A stretch of 64,000 nt of DNA from Streptomyces sp. NBC_01465. Lineage in GTDB: Bacteria > Actinomycetota > Actinomycetes > Streptomycetales > Streptomycetaceae. This document shows, piece after piece, positions 1 through 7,879 of this stretch (its first letter is position 1; each line of letters opens with the position of its first letter). The stretch is taken from the NCBI RefSeq assembly GCF_036227325.1, contig NZ_CP109467.1:3720001-3784000 (forward strand). Direction: 5' to 3'. Below the pieces are notes generated by a model. That model did no database searches. It was given only the letters and a program-made list of their open reading frames with translations, and was not told the DNA's origin. A program made the translations under genes and the position numbers.

Positions 1-176
1 TTCGGGGCGGCGATGTCCGTACCCGCCAGGCCCGCCCGGGTCAGCCCGAGGAAGGCGTCCTGGACGATGTCCTCGGAGTCACCGACGGAACCCGTCATTC
101 CGTACGCGATGGAGAACAGCAGCGGCCGATACCCGGCCACGCCTGCCTCAACTGCCGTCCCACTCGACCCCGTCAC
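1..176 (-). CDS. ECF sigma factor, SigJ/ECF41-like (N-terminal part only)
   Basis: Only the first 58 codons are in the window; the gene runs off the left edge. The start is GTG at 174-176, with a strong GGGAGGGG ribosome site just upstream. The translation contains YRPLLFSIAYGMTGSV followed by DSEDIVQDAFL, which is the sigma region 2 signature of the SigJ/ECF41 group. This group binds core RNA polymerase and usually carries a C-terminal SnoaL-like domain, not visible here. The gene diverges from an AhpD-like and a DoxX-like gene, the kind of partner ECF41 genes are known to sit beside. The family call is firm; the ECF41 subgroup is inferred from context. Confidence 0.8.
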   Translation of the reverse strand, partial: MTGSSGTAVEAGVAGYRPLLFSIAYGMTGSVGDSEDIVQDAFLGLTRAGLAGTDIAAP

Positions 177-254
177 GGAACCCCTCCCACCGACTCGTCT
201 CGCCCCGCAGCGTATCCGGCACTCCCCCAAGGAGACGCAGGTCACATCCACGGC

Positions 255-281
255 CGTCACAGGCGGCCGGGGTGCTCTGTC
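255..281 (+). promoter_or_regulatory. Candidate ECF41-type promoter
   Basis: CGTCACA at 255-261 and TGTC at 278-281 are separated by 16 bp. This resembles the published ECF41 consensus (TGTCACA, about 16 bp, CGTC) with one mismatch in each box. It lies 39 bp upstream of the AhpD-like start, in the spacer shared with the divergent sigma gene. Confidence 0.45.
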
Positions 282-320
282 TTAGAGGGGTGACAGCGAA
301 CAACGACACAGGAGTTCACG

Positions 321-794
321 ATGACTGCTCGTATCAACCCGATGGCCAGCCCGATCGCGGCGAAGGCCATGAAGCACCTCATCGCCTCGCACCACGCGCT
401 CGCGGAGTCGACGGTGCCCGCGGCGACGCGCGAACTGGTGATGATCCGCGCGAGCCAGATCAACGGCTGCTCGGGCTGCCTCGACATGCACACCAAGGAA
501 GCCGCGCACGCGGGCGAGACGACGACACGCCTGAACCTGGTCGCGGCCTGGCGCGAGGCCACGGTCTTCACCGACGCCGAGCGTGCGGCCCTGGAACTGA
601 CCGAGCAGGGCACCCGCATCGCGGACGGGGCGGGCGGTGTGTCGGACGAGGCCTGGGAGAACGCGGCCAAGCACTACGACGAGGACGAACTCGCGGCCCT
701 GGTCATCGTCATCGCCCTCATCAACTCCTTCACGCGCATGAACGTCATCACCCGCCAGCCGGGCGGCAACTACCGCGCCGGCCAGCTCGGCTGA
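321..794 (+). CDS. AhpD-like carboxymuconolactone decarboxylase family protein
   Basis: The 157-residue product belongs to the AhpD/carboxymuconolactone decarboxylase fold, whose members act as alkylhydroperoxidases or thiol-disulfide reductases. The redox motif is C50-S-G-C53, followed by LDMH with a conserved His57, which matches the family active site. The ATG at 321 has AGGAG about 7 bp upstream. A DoxX-like gene follows after 28 bp, so the two are probably one transcript. They diverge from the ECF sigma gene, and the candidate ECF41 promoter lies just upstream. The likely role is in a sigma-controlled redox or detoxification response; the substrate is unknown. Confidence 0.88.
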   Translation: MTARINPMASPIAAKAMKHLIASHHALAESTVPAATRELVMIRASQINGCSGCLDMHTKEAAHAGETTTRLNLVAAWREATVFTDAERAALELTEQGTRIADGAGGVSDEAWENAAKHYDEDELAALVIVIALINSFTRMNVITRQPGGNYRAGQLG

Positions 795-822
795 CCCGCT
801 CGCCCCGGCAAGGAGAAACCCG

Positions 823-1182
823 ATGAACACCGCACTGTGGATCGTCGCCGGACTGCTGGCCGTCGTCTTCACGACCGGCAGCGCCTCCAAACTGTTCATG
901 TCCCGGGAGAAGATCATCGCCTTCCCCGGCGGGAGCTGGGCCGAGGACTTCGGCGCGGGCTCCATCAAGTCGATCGGAGCCGTGGAATTCCTGGCCGCAC
1001 TGGGCCTGGTCCTGCCCGCCGCACTGGACATCGCACCGGTCCTGGTCCCTGTCGCGGCGGTCGGGGTGGCCGTGCTGATGACGGGCGCGGCCCTCGTACG
1101 CCTCCGCCGCCACGACCTCGCCATCGCCGTCGACCTCGTCTACCTCGCCCTGGCCGTCTTCGTCGCGTGGGGGCGCTTCTGA
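823..1182 (+). CDS. DoxX-like integral membrane protein
   Basis: This 119-residue protein is almost entirely hydrophobic, with about four membrane segments near residues 1-17, 47-62, 66-88 and 98-115. The layout is that of the DoxX-like family, small quinone- or redox-associated membrane proteins. ATG 823 is preceded by AAGGAG. It follows the AhpD-like gene by 28 bp and is probably co-transcribed with it. DoxX and CMD proteins recur together beside ECF41 sigma factors, so a shared regulon is likely. The biochemical activity is not known. Confidence 0.8.
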   Translation: MNTALWIVAGLLAVVFTTGSASKLFMSREKIIAFPGGSWAEDFGAGSIKSIGAVEFLAALGLVLPAALDIAPVLVPVAAVGVAVLMTGAALVRLRRHDLAIAVDLVYLALAVFVAWGRF

Positions 1183-1256
1183 CCCGGATCCCGCCCACGG
1201 ACCGACCGTGGCAGAGTGAGCCGCCGATCATCGAACTCGGCCCGGAGGCACCCGAC

Positions 1257-1433
1257 ATGGCGCACGCGCGCAGCCCGCGACACCTCGTCTTCACCGACGT
1301 CGACGAGACCCTCATCAGCGCCAAGAGCATGCTGGAGATCCTCCGGCTCCACCTGCTGCTCACGCACGGCGATGCGGGCCACGCGGAGTACGAGCGGGCC
1401 CGCGAGCGGTTCGCCGCGGCGTACGCCCGATGA
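1257..1433 (+). pseudogene. Truncated HAD-family phosphatase N-terminus
   Basis: ATG 1257 follows a GGAGG site. The product is only 58 residues and contains the HAD motif I sequence FTDVDETLI (DxDxT) near residue 12, then the start of a helical cap. It stops at TGA 1431-1433. Family members exceed 200 residues and need motifs II-IV, so no activity is expected. Codon use looks normal up to the stop. The next 130 bp shows no continuation that I can see in another frame, so this reads as a deletion remnant rather than a single frameshift. Confidence 0.6.
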
Positions 1434-1571
1434 CCCGCACCGCACGCCCGCCACGCCCTGACGGCCACACCTCACTTACCGCCTCCCGCTGACTAGCCTG
1501 ACGGCAACGGATGTCGAGAACGCACACCCGGCTCCGTCCCAGTCACACAGCGGAAGAGGGAGAGAACAGGC

Positions 1572-2012
1572 ATGACGATTCAGCGGATGGACAACGTAGG
1601 CATCGTGGTCGCGGACATGGATGCAGCCATCGCGTACTTCGTGGAACTCGGCCTGGAGCTGGAGGGCAGGACGGAGGTCAAGGGCCAAGTCGCCGACCGG
1701 TGCACCGGCCTCGACGGCGTCCACTGCGACATCGCGATGCTCAGGACCCCGGACGGCCACAGCCGCCTGGAACTGTCGAGCTACCGCACCCCCGCACCGA
1801 TCACCCCCGCGCAGCGCAACCAGCCGCACAACATCCTGGGCACGCACCGCGTGATGTTCGCCGTCGACGACATCGAGGACACGGTGGCCCGCCTGCGCCC
1901 GCACGGCGGCGAACTCGTAGGCGAGATGGCCCGCTTCGAGGACAGCTACCTGCTCTGCTACGTCCGCGGCCCGGAGGGCATCATCGTGGGCCTGGCCGAG
2001 CAACTGACCTGA
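1572..2012 (+). CDS. VOC (glyoxalase/bleomycin-resistance fold) family protein
   Basis: This 146-residue protein has the two beta-alpha-beta-beta-beta modules of the vicinal oxygen chelate fold. The first begins at MDNVGIVVADMDAAIAYF, the second at THRVMFAVDDIEDTVARL, and it ends with YVRGPEGIIVGLAEQL. Family members use paired His/Glu metal ligands for lyase, dioxygenase or drug-binding roles. Candidate ligands are Glu in RLELSSY and Glu in GPEGII, but no substrate can be assigned. ATG 1572 follows a purine-rich GGAAGAGGGAG tract. It stands alone between the HAD remnant and the MarR gene. Confidence 0.85.
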   Translation: MTIQRMDNVGIVVADMDAAIAYFVELGLELEGRTEVKGQVADRCTGLDGVHCDIAMLRTPDGHSRLELSSYRTPAPITPAQRNQPHNILGTHRVMFAVDDIEDTVARLRPHGGELVGEMARFEDSYLLCYVRGPEGIIVGLAEQLT

Positions 2013-2082
2013 TCCCTCACCACAGTTGAATGATTTCTGATGTTGACGACCGCACGACAAGTGCTACTCTCGCGTCAAAATT

Positions 2083-2094
2083 TTCAACGTTGAA
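2083..2094. promoter_or_regulatory. Perfect palindrome upstream of the MarR gene (candidate operator)
   Basis: TTCAACGTTGAA is a perfect 12-bp palindrome ending 9 bp before the GTG start of the MarR gene. A GTTGAA half-site recurs at 2025-2030. MarR proteins typically bind such palindromes over their own promoter, so autorepression is the simplest reading. Confidence 0.55.
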
Positions 2095-2103
2095 GGGTCC
2101 CTT

Positions 2104-2619
2104 GTGGAGCGCGACGCCGTCGACCTCATCGTGGAACAGTGGGCGCACGCCCGCCCCGACCTCGACGCGTCGCCCGTGCACGTTCTCGGCCGCCTATCCC
2201 GGGCGACCCGCATCGTCGAGCGCGAGTTCCAGTCGCTCTTCAGTGAATTCGGCCTGCAGATAGGCGAGTTCGACGTCCTCGGAACACTCCTCCGCGCCGG
2301 CACCTCCGGCCGCATGACCGCGGGAGAGCTGGCCCGCCACGCGATGAAGACGGCCGGCGCCATCACCAACCGGCTCGACCGGCTCGTCGCCAAGGGCTAC
2401 GTCACACGCGACCTCGACCCCGCCAACCGCCGCACGGTCGTCGTCGCCCTCACCCCCGCGGGCCGCGAGCTCATCGACCGCGTCGTCGTCGCCCACTTAG
2501 AAAACTCACGGCGACTGCTCACCGCGCTCGACCCGCACCGGCAGGGCGACCTCGCCGCCACCCTGCGCACCCTGCTGATCGGCCTCGGCGACAACGCCGG
2601 CGCGGCAGACGAGACCTGA
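2104..2619 (+). CDS. MarR-family transcriptional regulator
   Basis: The GTG start at 2104 gives 171 residues. A winged helix-turn-helix spans about residues 45-115, with LQIGEFDVLGTLLRAG and TAGELARHAMKTAGAITNRL as recognition region and KGYVTRDLDPANRRTVVVAL as the wing, all typical of MarR dimers. A TTA leucine codon at 2497-2499 (residue 132) makes translation potentially dependent on the bldA tRNA. A perfect palindrome lies in the leader. The DUF3291-like gene follows after 45 bp in the same direction and is a plausible target. The ligand is unknown. Confidence 0.88.
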   Translation: MERDAVDLIVEQWAHARPDLDASPVHVLGRLSRATRIVEREFQSLFSEFGLQIGEFDVLGTLLRAGTSGRMTAGELARHAMKTAGAITNRLDRLVAKGYVTRDLDPANRRTVVVALTPAGRELIDRVVVAHLENSRRLLTALDPHRQGDLAATLRTLLIGLGDNAGAADET

Positions 2620-2664
2620 GCAAACCCCCCGGCAAGCACCACGCCACTACCGAGGAGTACGTCG

Positions 2665-3087
2665 ATGCCCACCCTGCCCTGGACCACCCCCAGCTCTCCC
2701 GAAGGCCACGAGACGGCGCTGATCATGGCGTCGCGCTTCGAGGTCCGGAGCCCCAAGGACGTACCCCGGTTCTTCCTCAACTCGCTCGCGGCCTGGCGCC
2801 AGGTCCGCAAGGCTCCGGGCTGCTTCGGCGCCTCGCTCGTCGCCCGGCCCGTCAAGCGGACGTTCCAGACGCTGTCCGCCTGGGAAAGCCGCGAGCAGCT
2901 CATGACGTACGTCCGGACGGAGCCGCACCGCTCGATCATGAAGTCGATGCGCCCCACGATGAGAGATTCGACGTTCGTGTACTGGGACGCCTCCGCCGCC
3001 GATCTCCCGATCAGCTGGGCCGAGGCCGGAAGACGACTCGACGAACAGTCGGCCGGACATGAAAAAGCCCCAGGTCACGGCGAGTGA
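2665..3087 (+). CDS. DUF3291/antibiotic-biosynthesis-monooxygenase-like protein
   Basis: The 140-residue product has a ferredoxin-like alpha-beta pattern: IMASRFEVRSPKDVPRFF, then FGASLVARPVKRTFQTLSAWESREQLMTYV and HRSIMKSMRP. This resembles DUF3291 and ABM-type small oxygenases or binding proteins. It follows the MarR gene closely. The last dozen codons, from AGHEKAP to the stop, lie inside the first tRNA-derived att repeat, so the C-terminus is encoded by what is elsewhere the tRNA-Thr terminator. That tail may be ancestral, because the terminator would be convergent in the empty chromosome, or a product of element insertion. The exact enzyme function is not assignable. Confidence 0.7.
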   Translation: MPTLPWTTPSSPEGHETALIMASRFEVRSPKDVPRFFLNSLAAWRQVRKAPGCFGASLVARPVKRTFQTLSAWESREQLMTYVRTEPHRSIMKSMRPTMRDSTFVYWDASAADLPISWAEAGRRLDEQSAGHEKAPGHGE

Positions 3088-3146
3088 GTCCTGGGGTGAT
3101 TCCGAGCCGCCTTCGGGATTCGAACCCGAGACCTACGCATTACGAG
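3055..3146 (+). repeat. att repeat copy 1 (tRNA-Thr 3' end plus terminator)
   Basis: This roughly 92-bp segment matches 7631-7721, 9698-9788 and 36288-36378 almost base for base. It contains the tRNA-Thr terminator hairpin and the last 41 nt of the tRNA, up to and including the anticodon loop. It differs from the others by a single base in the A-run/C-run junction (AAAAAGCCCC). It marks the left outer edge of the island, and its right flank (CACGGTAGCG) is unlike those of copies 2 and 3. Confidence 0.85.
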
Positions 3147-3991
3147 CACGGTAGCGATCATGCCGACGCGTGTTGAACGATCGCATTAGATCCCGTCTTC
3201 GCAGATCAGGGCACCTGCCACCGTCCTGCTGTGCAGGCCCCGTGCCGCACCGTCCAAAGGCGTCCGCGCTCCCCCTGCGCTCCCCTGAGTGCGCTTCGCG
3301 GCTACGGCACGCCAGGCATCCACCTCCATCTCGGTCACAAGTGCCTCTTGTTCGCTCCCGACAAGGCGGGGAGCGCGGTTTCAACGCGGCAAGCCGTATC
3401 GGGTGCTTGGTGCTTCCCGGTCTGGGGGTGTTTACGAAAAGGCGCACGAGCGCCGCACCAGACACTCCCGACGGTCATCCCTCTGGGGGAAGGCACCCGG
3501 CCGGAGGTCGGTTTCGGCGTGGTCGCGTGATGCCCGGTCCGATGCCAGGTGACGCCGTAACGGCCTTCGCCGTGGCCCTCTTGCGCGGCTGCCTCGTCAC
3601 CCGCGGCCCGGCCATCGGCGCGATCCCGACCAACTCCGGGCTGGTGGTTTTCGGACCGCTCTTCGATGCTGATGCCCCTCCACCGTCAACCCGTCAGTCG
3701 GGAGTTCATACCGCTTGGGGAATCTTCGTTTGGTCTGCGGGTTCGGTTCAGGGGCTGCTGGCCTGATCGCGACTGCTTCAGGGATGGTGCGAGGTTGCCG
3801 GTGGCCGCCCGAGCGGCTCGGTGAATCCCTTGAGCGAGCCGGGGGGCGCCACCCTCCGCCCCTCAGGTCGAGGCCGGCGATGCCGGAACGCTCCCTCGCA
3901 GTGGCGGAAAAACGATCCAGCTCGGACAACGCTCACTACGTTCCGCGTCTGATTCACTACGCCTCGTATTCGGTGAGATGAGTGGAGACGC
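3147..3991. other. 845-bp stretch without a supported gene
   Basis: I see open frames but none with a coherent protein pattern, good codon bias and a ribosome site. A short tract around 3410-3500 has weak inverted repeats. No FMN-riboswitch core could be aligned upstream of the RibB-like gene. The stretch may hold decayed element DNA and the promoter of the downstream operon. Confidence 0.5.
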
Positions 3992-4627
3992 ATGATGCTC
4001 GATGCTGTGGAAGTTGCGGTCGCGGAGTTCGCGGCGGGCCGCCCGGTCGTGGTGGTCGATGACGAGGACCGCGAGAACGAGGGCGATCTGATCGTCGCGG
4101 CATCGGAGATGACCGCCGAGATCATGGCGTTCATCATCCGCCACACCGGCGGTGTGGTGTGCGTGGCGATGGAGGGCGCGGACCTGGACCGGCTGGAGCT
4201 GCCACCGATGTGCAGCGACAACCAGGACCCCAAGGGGACGGCGTTCACGGTGTCCACCGATGCGCTGGGGTGTTCCACGGGAATCTCGGCTGCCGATCGG
4301 GCGCTGACGGTCCGCACACTGGGCGATCCGTCCGCGCTGCCCGGGCAGTTCATGCGGCCGGGGCACGTGTACCCGCTGCGCGCCGCCGAGGGCGGCCTGT
4401 TGTCCCGGCGCGGTCACACCGAGGCCGGGGTGGAGCTGGCCCGGCTGGCCGGGCTGGCGCCGGCAGCGGCCATCTCGGAGGTCATCAACGACGACGGCAC
4501 GATGACTCGGCTGCCGCAGTTGCGGCTGTTCGCCGACGAGCACGATCTCAAGCTGATCTCGATCGAGCAGCTCGTCGCCTTCCAGGAGCGTGCCCTGACC
4601 GACTCGGCCCCCGTAGGCAGGGGTTGA
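3992..4627 (+). CDS. ribB: RibB-like 3,4-dihydroxy-2-butanone 4-phosphate synthase
   Basis: The family converts ribulose 5-phosphate to L-3,4-dihydroxy-2-butanone 4-phosphate and formate. At 211 residues this is a stand-alone RibB, not the RibBA fusion used in the main riboflavin operon of actinobacteria. Signature motifs are intact: DEDRENEGD at 24-32, TGISAADR near 96-103, RPGHVYPLRA around 122-131, and RRGHTEAG at 139-146. These supply the metal and phosphate ligands. A HAD phosphatase gene starts on the base after its stop, followed by an SDR and an alditol oxidase, so it probably feeds a dedicated pathway. It sits between two att repeats, which suggests acquisition with a mobile element. 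Confidence 0.9.
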   Translation: MMLDAVEVAVAEFAAGRPVVVVDDEDRENEGDLIVAASEMTAEIMAFIIRHTGGVVCVAMEGADLDRLELPPMCSDNQDPKGTAFTVSTDALGCSTGISAADRALTVRTLGDPSALPGQFMRPGHVYPLRAAEGGLLSRRGHTEAGVELARLAGLAPAAAISEVINDDGTMTRLPQLRLFADEHDLKLISIEQLVAFQERALTDSAPVGRG

Positions 4628-5386
4628 GTGTCCCCGGTGGAAGGCGTACGACCCACCGCACCCGGCCCGAACGTCGCAACAGCGATGACCGGGCTGTCCG
4701 GTGAGGTCCTCCCCGGCATCGGGGGTGTGGTGTTCGACCTGGATGACACCCTGCTGGCCAGTGGGCCGGTGTGGGTGGAGTGCTGGCGCGAGCACTGTGA
4801 GCGGGCCGGACGCCCGTGGAGTCCTGAAGTCGCCTCCCGGTGTGTGGGGTCGGGGCAGTGGAGTGAGCACCTGGCCGACTGGTGCGGCGGCGATGCGGCC
4901 CAGTTGGAGGCGTCGTGCACCGACTACATGGTCGTCGCGCTCGCGGAAGGCCGTGTCGAGCCGCTCGACGGAGCGTTGGAACTGATCGCCACAGCGGCGG
5001 ACCGAGTGCCCGTCGCACTGGCCTCGGCGGCACCGCGCCGGTTCGTGGACGCGGCCGTAGCCGCCTTCGAGTTGGGCCGATTCCTGCAGGCCATCGCGTA
5101 CGCCGACGAGGTCACCCACGGCAAACCCGCACCCGACATCTACCTCCGTGCGGCCCGGCGCCTGCAGCTGCCTCCCGGCCGGTGCGTGGCGGTGGAGGAC
5201 TCCGGCAGCGGAATCCTCGCGGCATACCGTGCCGGCCTGCAGGTTCTGGCCGTCCCCAACAGGGCGCACCCGCCGGCACCAGAGGCACTGCAGTTGGCGG
5301 CTCACCGTGCCGACACCGGCTCGGTGGCCGTGAAGATCCTCATTGATCTCCTTGACCGGACCGCGGAACCAGGCGGGCTCACGTGA
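4628..5386 (+). CDS. HAD-superfamily sugar-phosphate phosphatase (beta-PGM-like subfamily)
   Basis: The GTG start follows the ribB stop with no gap and gives 252 residues. Motif I is VVFDLDDTLLASG (D37 nucleophile, D39 acid/base). Motif II is the Ser in VALASAAPRRFV, motif III the Lys in HGKPAPDIYLRAA, and motif IV the acidic pair in VAVEDSGSGILAA. This is the full set for a phosphatase or phosphoglucomutase with a helical cap at about 50-110. Because it is coupled to ribB, dephosphorylation of the four-carbon product is a reasonable inference, but the substrate has not been shown. ATG at 4685 is an alternative start. Confidence 0.85.
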   Translation: MSPVEGVRPTAPGPNVATAMTGLSGEVLPGIGGVVFDLDDTLLASGPVWVECWREHCERAGRPWSPEVASRCVGSGQWSEHLADWCGGDAAQLEASCTDYMVVALAEGRVEPLDGALELIATAADRVPVALASAAPRRFVDAAVAAFELGRFLQAIAYADEVTHGKPAPDIYLRAARRLQLPPGRCVAVEDSGSGILAAYRAGLQVLAVPNRAHPPAPEALQLAAHRADTGSVAVKILIDLLDRTAEPGGLT

Positions 5387-6138
5387 TCAACCAGCTCTTC
5401 GACGTCAACGGCCGTACGGCCCTGATCACCGGCGCCACGCGCGGCATCGGGCTCACGTTCGCCCGCGCCCTGGCCGAGGCCGGCTGCCGGGTCGTACTCA
5501 ACGGACGCGACCGGGCCCGGCTCGAGGAGGTCGCCTCGGACCTGCCGGGCCAGGTGCACACCAGCCCCTTCGACGTCAGCGACCCGGCAGCGGTCGAGCG
5601 GGCGATCGCCGGGGTCGAGGAGCAGGTCGGGGAACTGGACATCCTGGTGAACAACGCCGGCATCCACCCCCGGGGCCCGCTCACCGAACTCACCGACGCC
5701 CACTGGTTGCAGACGCTGGACACGAACGTCACCGGCGCGTTCCTGACGGGCCGCGCCGCCGCCCGCCGCATGGTCCCGCGTGGCCGCGGAAAGATCATCA
5801 ACGTCTGCTCCATCCGCTCCGACCTCGCCGCCCCCGGCACGGCCGCGTACACCACCAGCAAGGGCGCGCTGAAGATGCTCACCAAGAGCATGTGCGCCGA
5901 TCTGGCCCCGTACGGCATCCAGGTCAACGGCATCGGCCCCGGCCGGATCGTCACCGACATGACCCGCGCCCAGTTCGACGACAAGGACCACCACGCCCAG
6001 GTGTGCGCCCGTACCCCGGCCGGCCGTTGGGGGCAGCCCGAGGACCTGGTCGGCGCCCTCATCTACCTTGCCTCGCCCGCTTCCGCGTACGTCAACGGGC
6101 ACATCCTGTGCGTCGACGGCGGACTGACCAGCGTCTGA
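5383..6138 (+). CDS. Short-chain dehydrogenase/reductase (gluconate 5-dehydrogenase-like)
   Basis: The 251-residue classical SDR starts at GTG 5383 and overlaps the upstream stop by 4 bp (GTGA), implying translational coupling. The Rossmann motif TGATRGIG is at 16-23 and NNAG at 90-93. The catalytic set is N115, S143, Y156 and K160, and it ends with NGHILCVDGGLTSV, typical of polyol or ketose dehydrogenases. An arginine after the second strand (NGRDRARL) suggests NADP(H). It probably oxidises or reduces a hydroxyl/keto group on the product of the two preceding enzymes. Confidence 0.88.
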   Translation: MINQLFDVNGRTALITGATRGIGLTFARALAEAGCRVVLNGRDRARLEEVASDLPGQVHTSPFDVSDPAAVERAIAGVEEQVGELDILVNNAGIHPRGPLTELTDAHWLQTLDTNVTGAFLTGRAAARRMVPRGRGKIINVCSIRSDLAAPGTAAYTTSKGALKMLTKSMCADLAPYGIQVNGIGPGRIVTDMTRAQFDDKDHHAQVCARTPAGRWGQPEDLVGALIYLASPASAYVNGHILCVDGGLTSV

Positions 6139-6240
6139 TCCCGGGCCGGCGCTTCCCTTCGAACCCACAAGCACCGTCCGGCCTGACCAGGCCCGGCACT
6201 CCACCACCGCGCAACGGCGCGCGAGACGAGGTACCGCACA

Positions 6241-7511
6241 TGACCGAGAAGCTGACCAACTGGGCCGGAAACGTGGCCTTCCGCGCACAGGAGATCAACC
6301 GGCCCATCTCCCTCAGGGAACTGCAGCACACGGTGGCACGCAGCTCCAAGGTGCGCGCCCTGGGCAGCCGGCACTCCTTCAGCGACATCGCGGACACCGG
6401 CCGGACCTTGGTGTGCTTGGACGACCTGCCGCCCCTGTTCGAGATCGACTCCGCGGCCGCCACCGTCCGTATCACCGCGAGCATGCGCTACGCGGAGCTG
6501 GGGCGACGCCTGCACGAACAGGGCTGGGCCCTGCACAACCTCGCCTCACTGCCCCACATCTCCGTCGCCGGAGCCTGCGCCACGGGCACCCACGGCTCGG
6601 GTGACGCCAACGGGAACCTGGCGACCGCCGTCACGGCGCTGCAGATGGTCACCGCAGACGGCGAGGTGGCCGAGCTCGACCGCGACCAGGACGAGGACCG
6701 CTTCCACGGCACCGTCGTGGCACTGGGCGCCCTGGGGATCGTGACCCAGGTGACCCTCGACCTCGTGCCCACCTTCGAGGTGGAGCAGTACGTCTACCAG
6801 GACCTGCCCTTCGAGGCGCTGACCGAGCACTTCGCCGAGATCTTCGCCAGCGCCTACAGCGTGAGCCTCTTCACCGACTGGAGCGGCCCCCGCATCAACC
6901 AGATGTGGCTCAAGCGCAAGCAGGACGACACCGGTTCGCCCCTCCCGGGGACCCATTGGCTCGGCGCACGCCTGTCGGACATCCCGCTCAACCCGCTGCC
7001 CGGCATGTCCCCGGTCCACGCCACCCAGCAACTCGGCGAGGCCGGTCCCTGGCACGAGCGACTGCCGCACTTCCGCTCCGACTTCACCCCTGGCTACGGC
7101 AACGAACTGCAGTCCGAGAACTTCGTACCCCGCCGGCACGCCGTCGCCGCCCTGCGCGCCCTGGACGACATCCGCGCCCACATCGCGCCCCTCGTGCAGA
7201 TCTCCGAGGTCCGCACCATCGCCGCGGACGAGCTGTGGATGAGCCCCGCTCACCAACAGGACATCGTGGCCTTCCACTTCACGTGGACCAACGACACCAC
7301 AGCGGTCCTGCCCGTCCTGGCCATGATCGAGGAACGCCTGGCCCCGTATGCGTCCAGGCCACACTGGGGAAAGCTCTTCACCACCTCGTCCGCCACCCTG
7401 CAGTCGCGCTATCCGCGTTTGCCGGACTTCCGGAAGCTGGCCCGCCACTGGGACCCGACCGGGAAGTTCACCAACGACTTCCTCGACCGCACCGTCTTCG
7501 CGGACCTCTGA
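6241..7511 (+). CDS. aldO: FAD-dependent alditol oxidase (AldO-like)
   Basis: The 423-residue protein aligns by eye end to end with Streptomyces coelicolor AldO, which oxidises the terminal CH2OH of alditols to an aldehyde, releasing H2O2. LGSRHSFSDI contains His45, equivalent to the histidine that carries FAD covalently, and ASLPHISVAGACATGTHGSG is the family FAD-binding segment. Residues reported for the AldO active site are retained as E-x-R in SEVRTIAAD, Thr in HFTWTNDT and Lys in PHWGKLF. ATG 6241 lies 102 bp after the SDR stop. No signal peptide is seen, so it is cytoplasmic. It completes a ribB-HAD-SDR-aldO series. Confidence 0.9.
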
Positions 7512-7630
7512 ACCCTGCGTACGATGCCGATCCCTCAGCACCCGGTCCGCCCTGCTGGCTTGGCTGTCGGGGTGGCGTGATTGCGCACAAGGCGCACGGA
7601 GGCGCCCGCCCCTCGGCCCTAGAACGCCCC

Positions 7631-7721
7631 GGACATGAAAAACCCCAGGTCACGGCGAGTGAGTCCTGGGGTGATTCCGAGCCGCCTTCGGGATTCGAAC
7701 CCGAGACCTACGCATTACGAG
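7631..7721 (+). repeat. att repeat copy 2 (tRNA-Thr 3' end plus terminator)
   Basis: A 91-bp copy in the same orientation as the other three. The right flank GGCCTGCAAGATC resembles that of copy 3, so the segments starting at 7.7 and 9.8 kb have related left ends. It separates the ribB-aldO segment from the Uma2 segment. Confidence 0.88.
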
Positions 7722-7830
7722 GGCCTGCAAGATCGTTACGGGTGGTTCTGGGGCGTCCCGATGGATGACGTTTCAGCTGGTCAGAAGCGTATGACCATGA
7801 CTGCCGATCCGGCCTCGTGCCGCCCAGTCC

Positions 7831-7850
7831 GCTCACGCAGGGCTCACGCA
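7831..7850 (+). repeat. Paired GCTCACGCA repeats, candidate integrase arm sites (segment 2)
   Basis: GCTCACGCA occurs at 7831-7839 and 7842-7850, an 11-bp period. The same pair with the same spacing lies at 9906-9925 and 36225-36244, always close to an att repeat. This is what arm-type binding sites of a tyrosine integrase would look like. Confidence 0.6.
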
Positions 7851-7879
7851 AATTGGCATGCCGCTCGCCGGCGTGGGAC

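Noticed and set aside
3147..3991. Possible FMN riboswitch before the RibB-like gene
   Set aside because: The conserved RFN blocks could not be aligned; the spacer has no matching multi-stem core.
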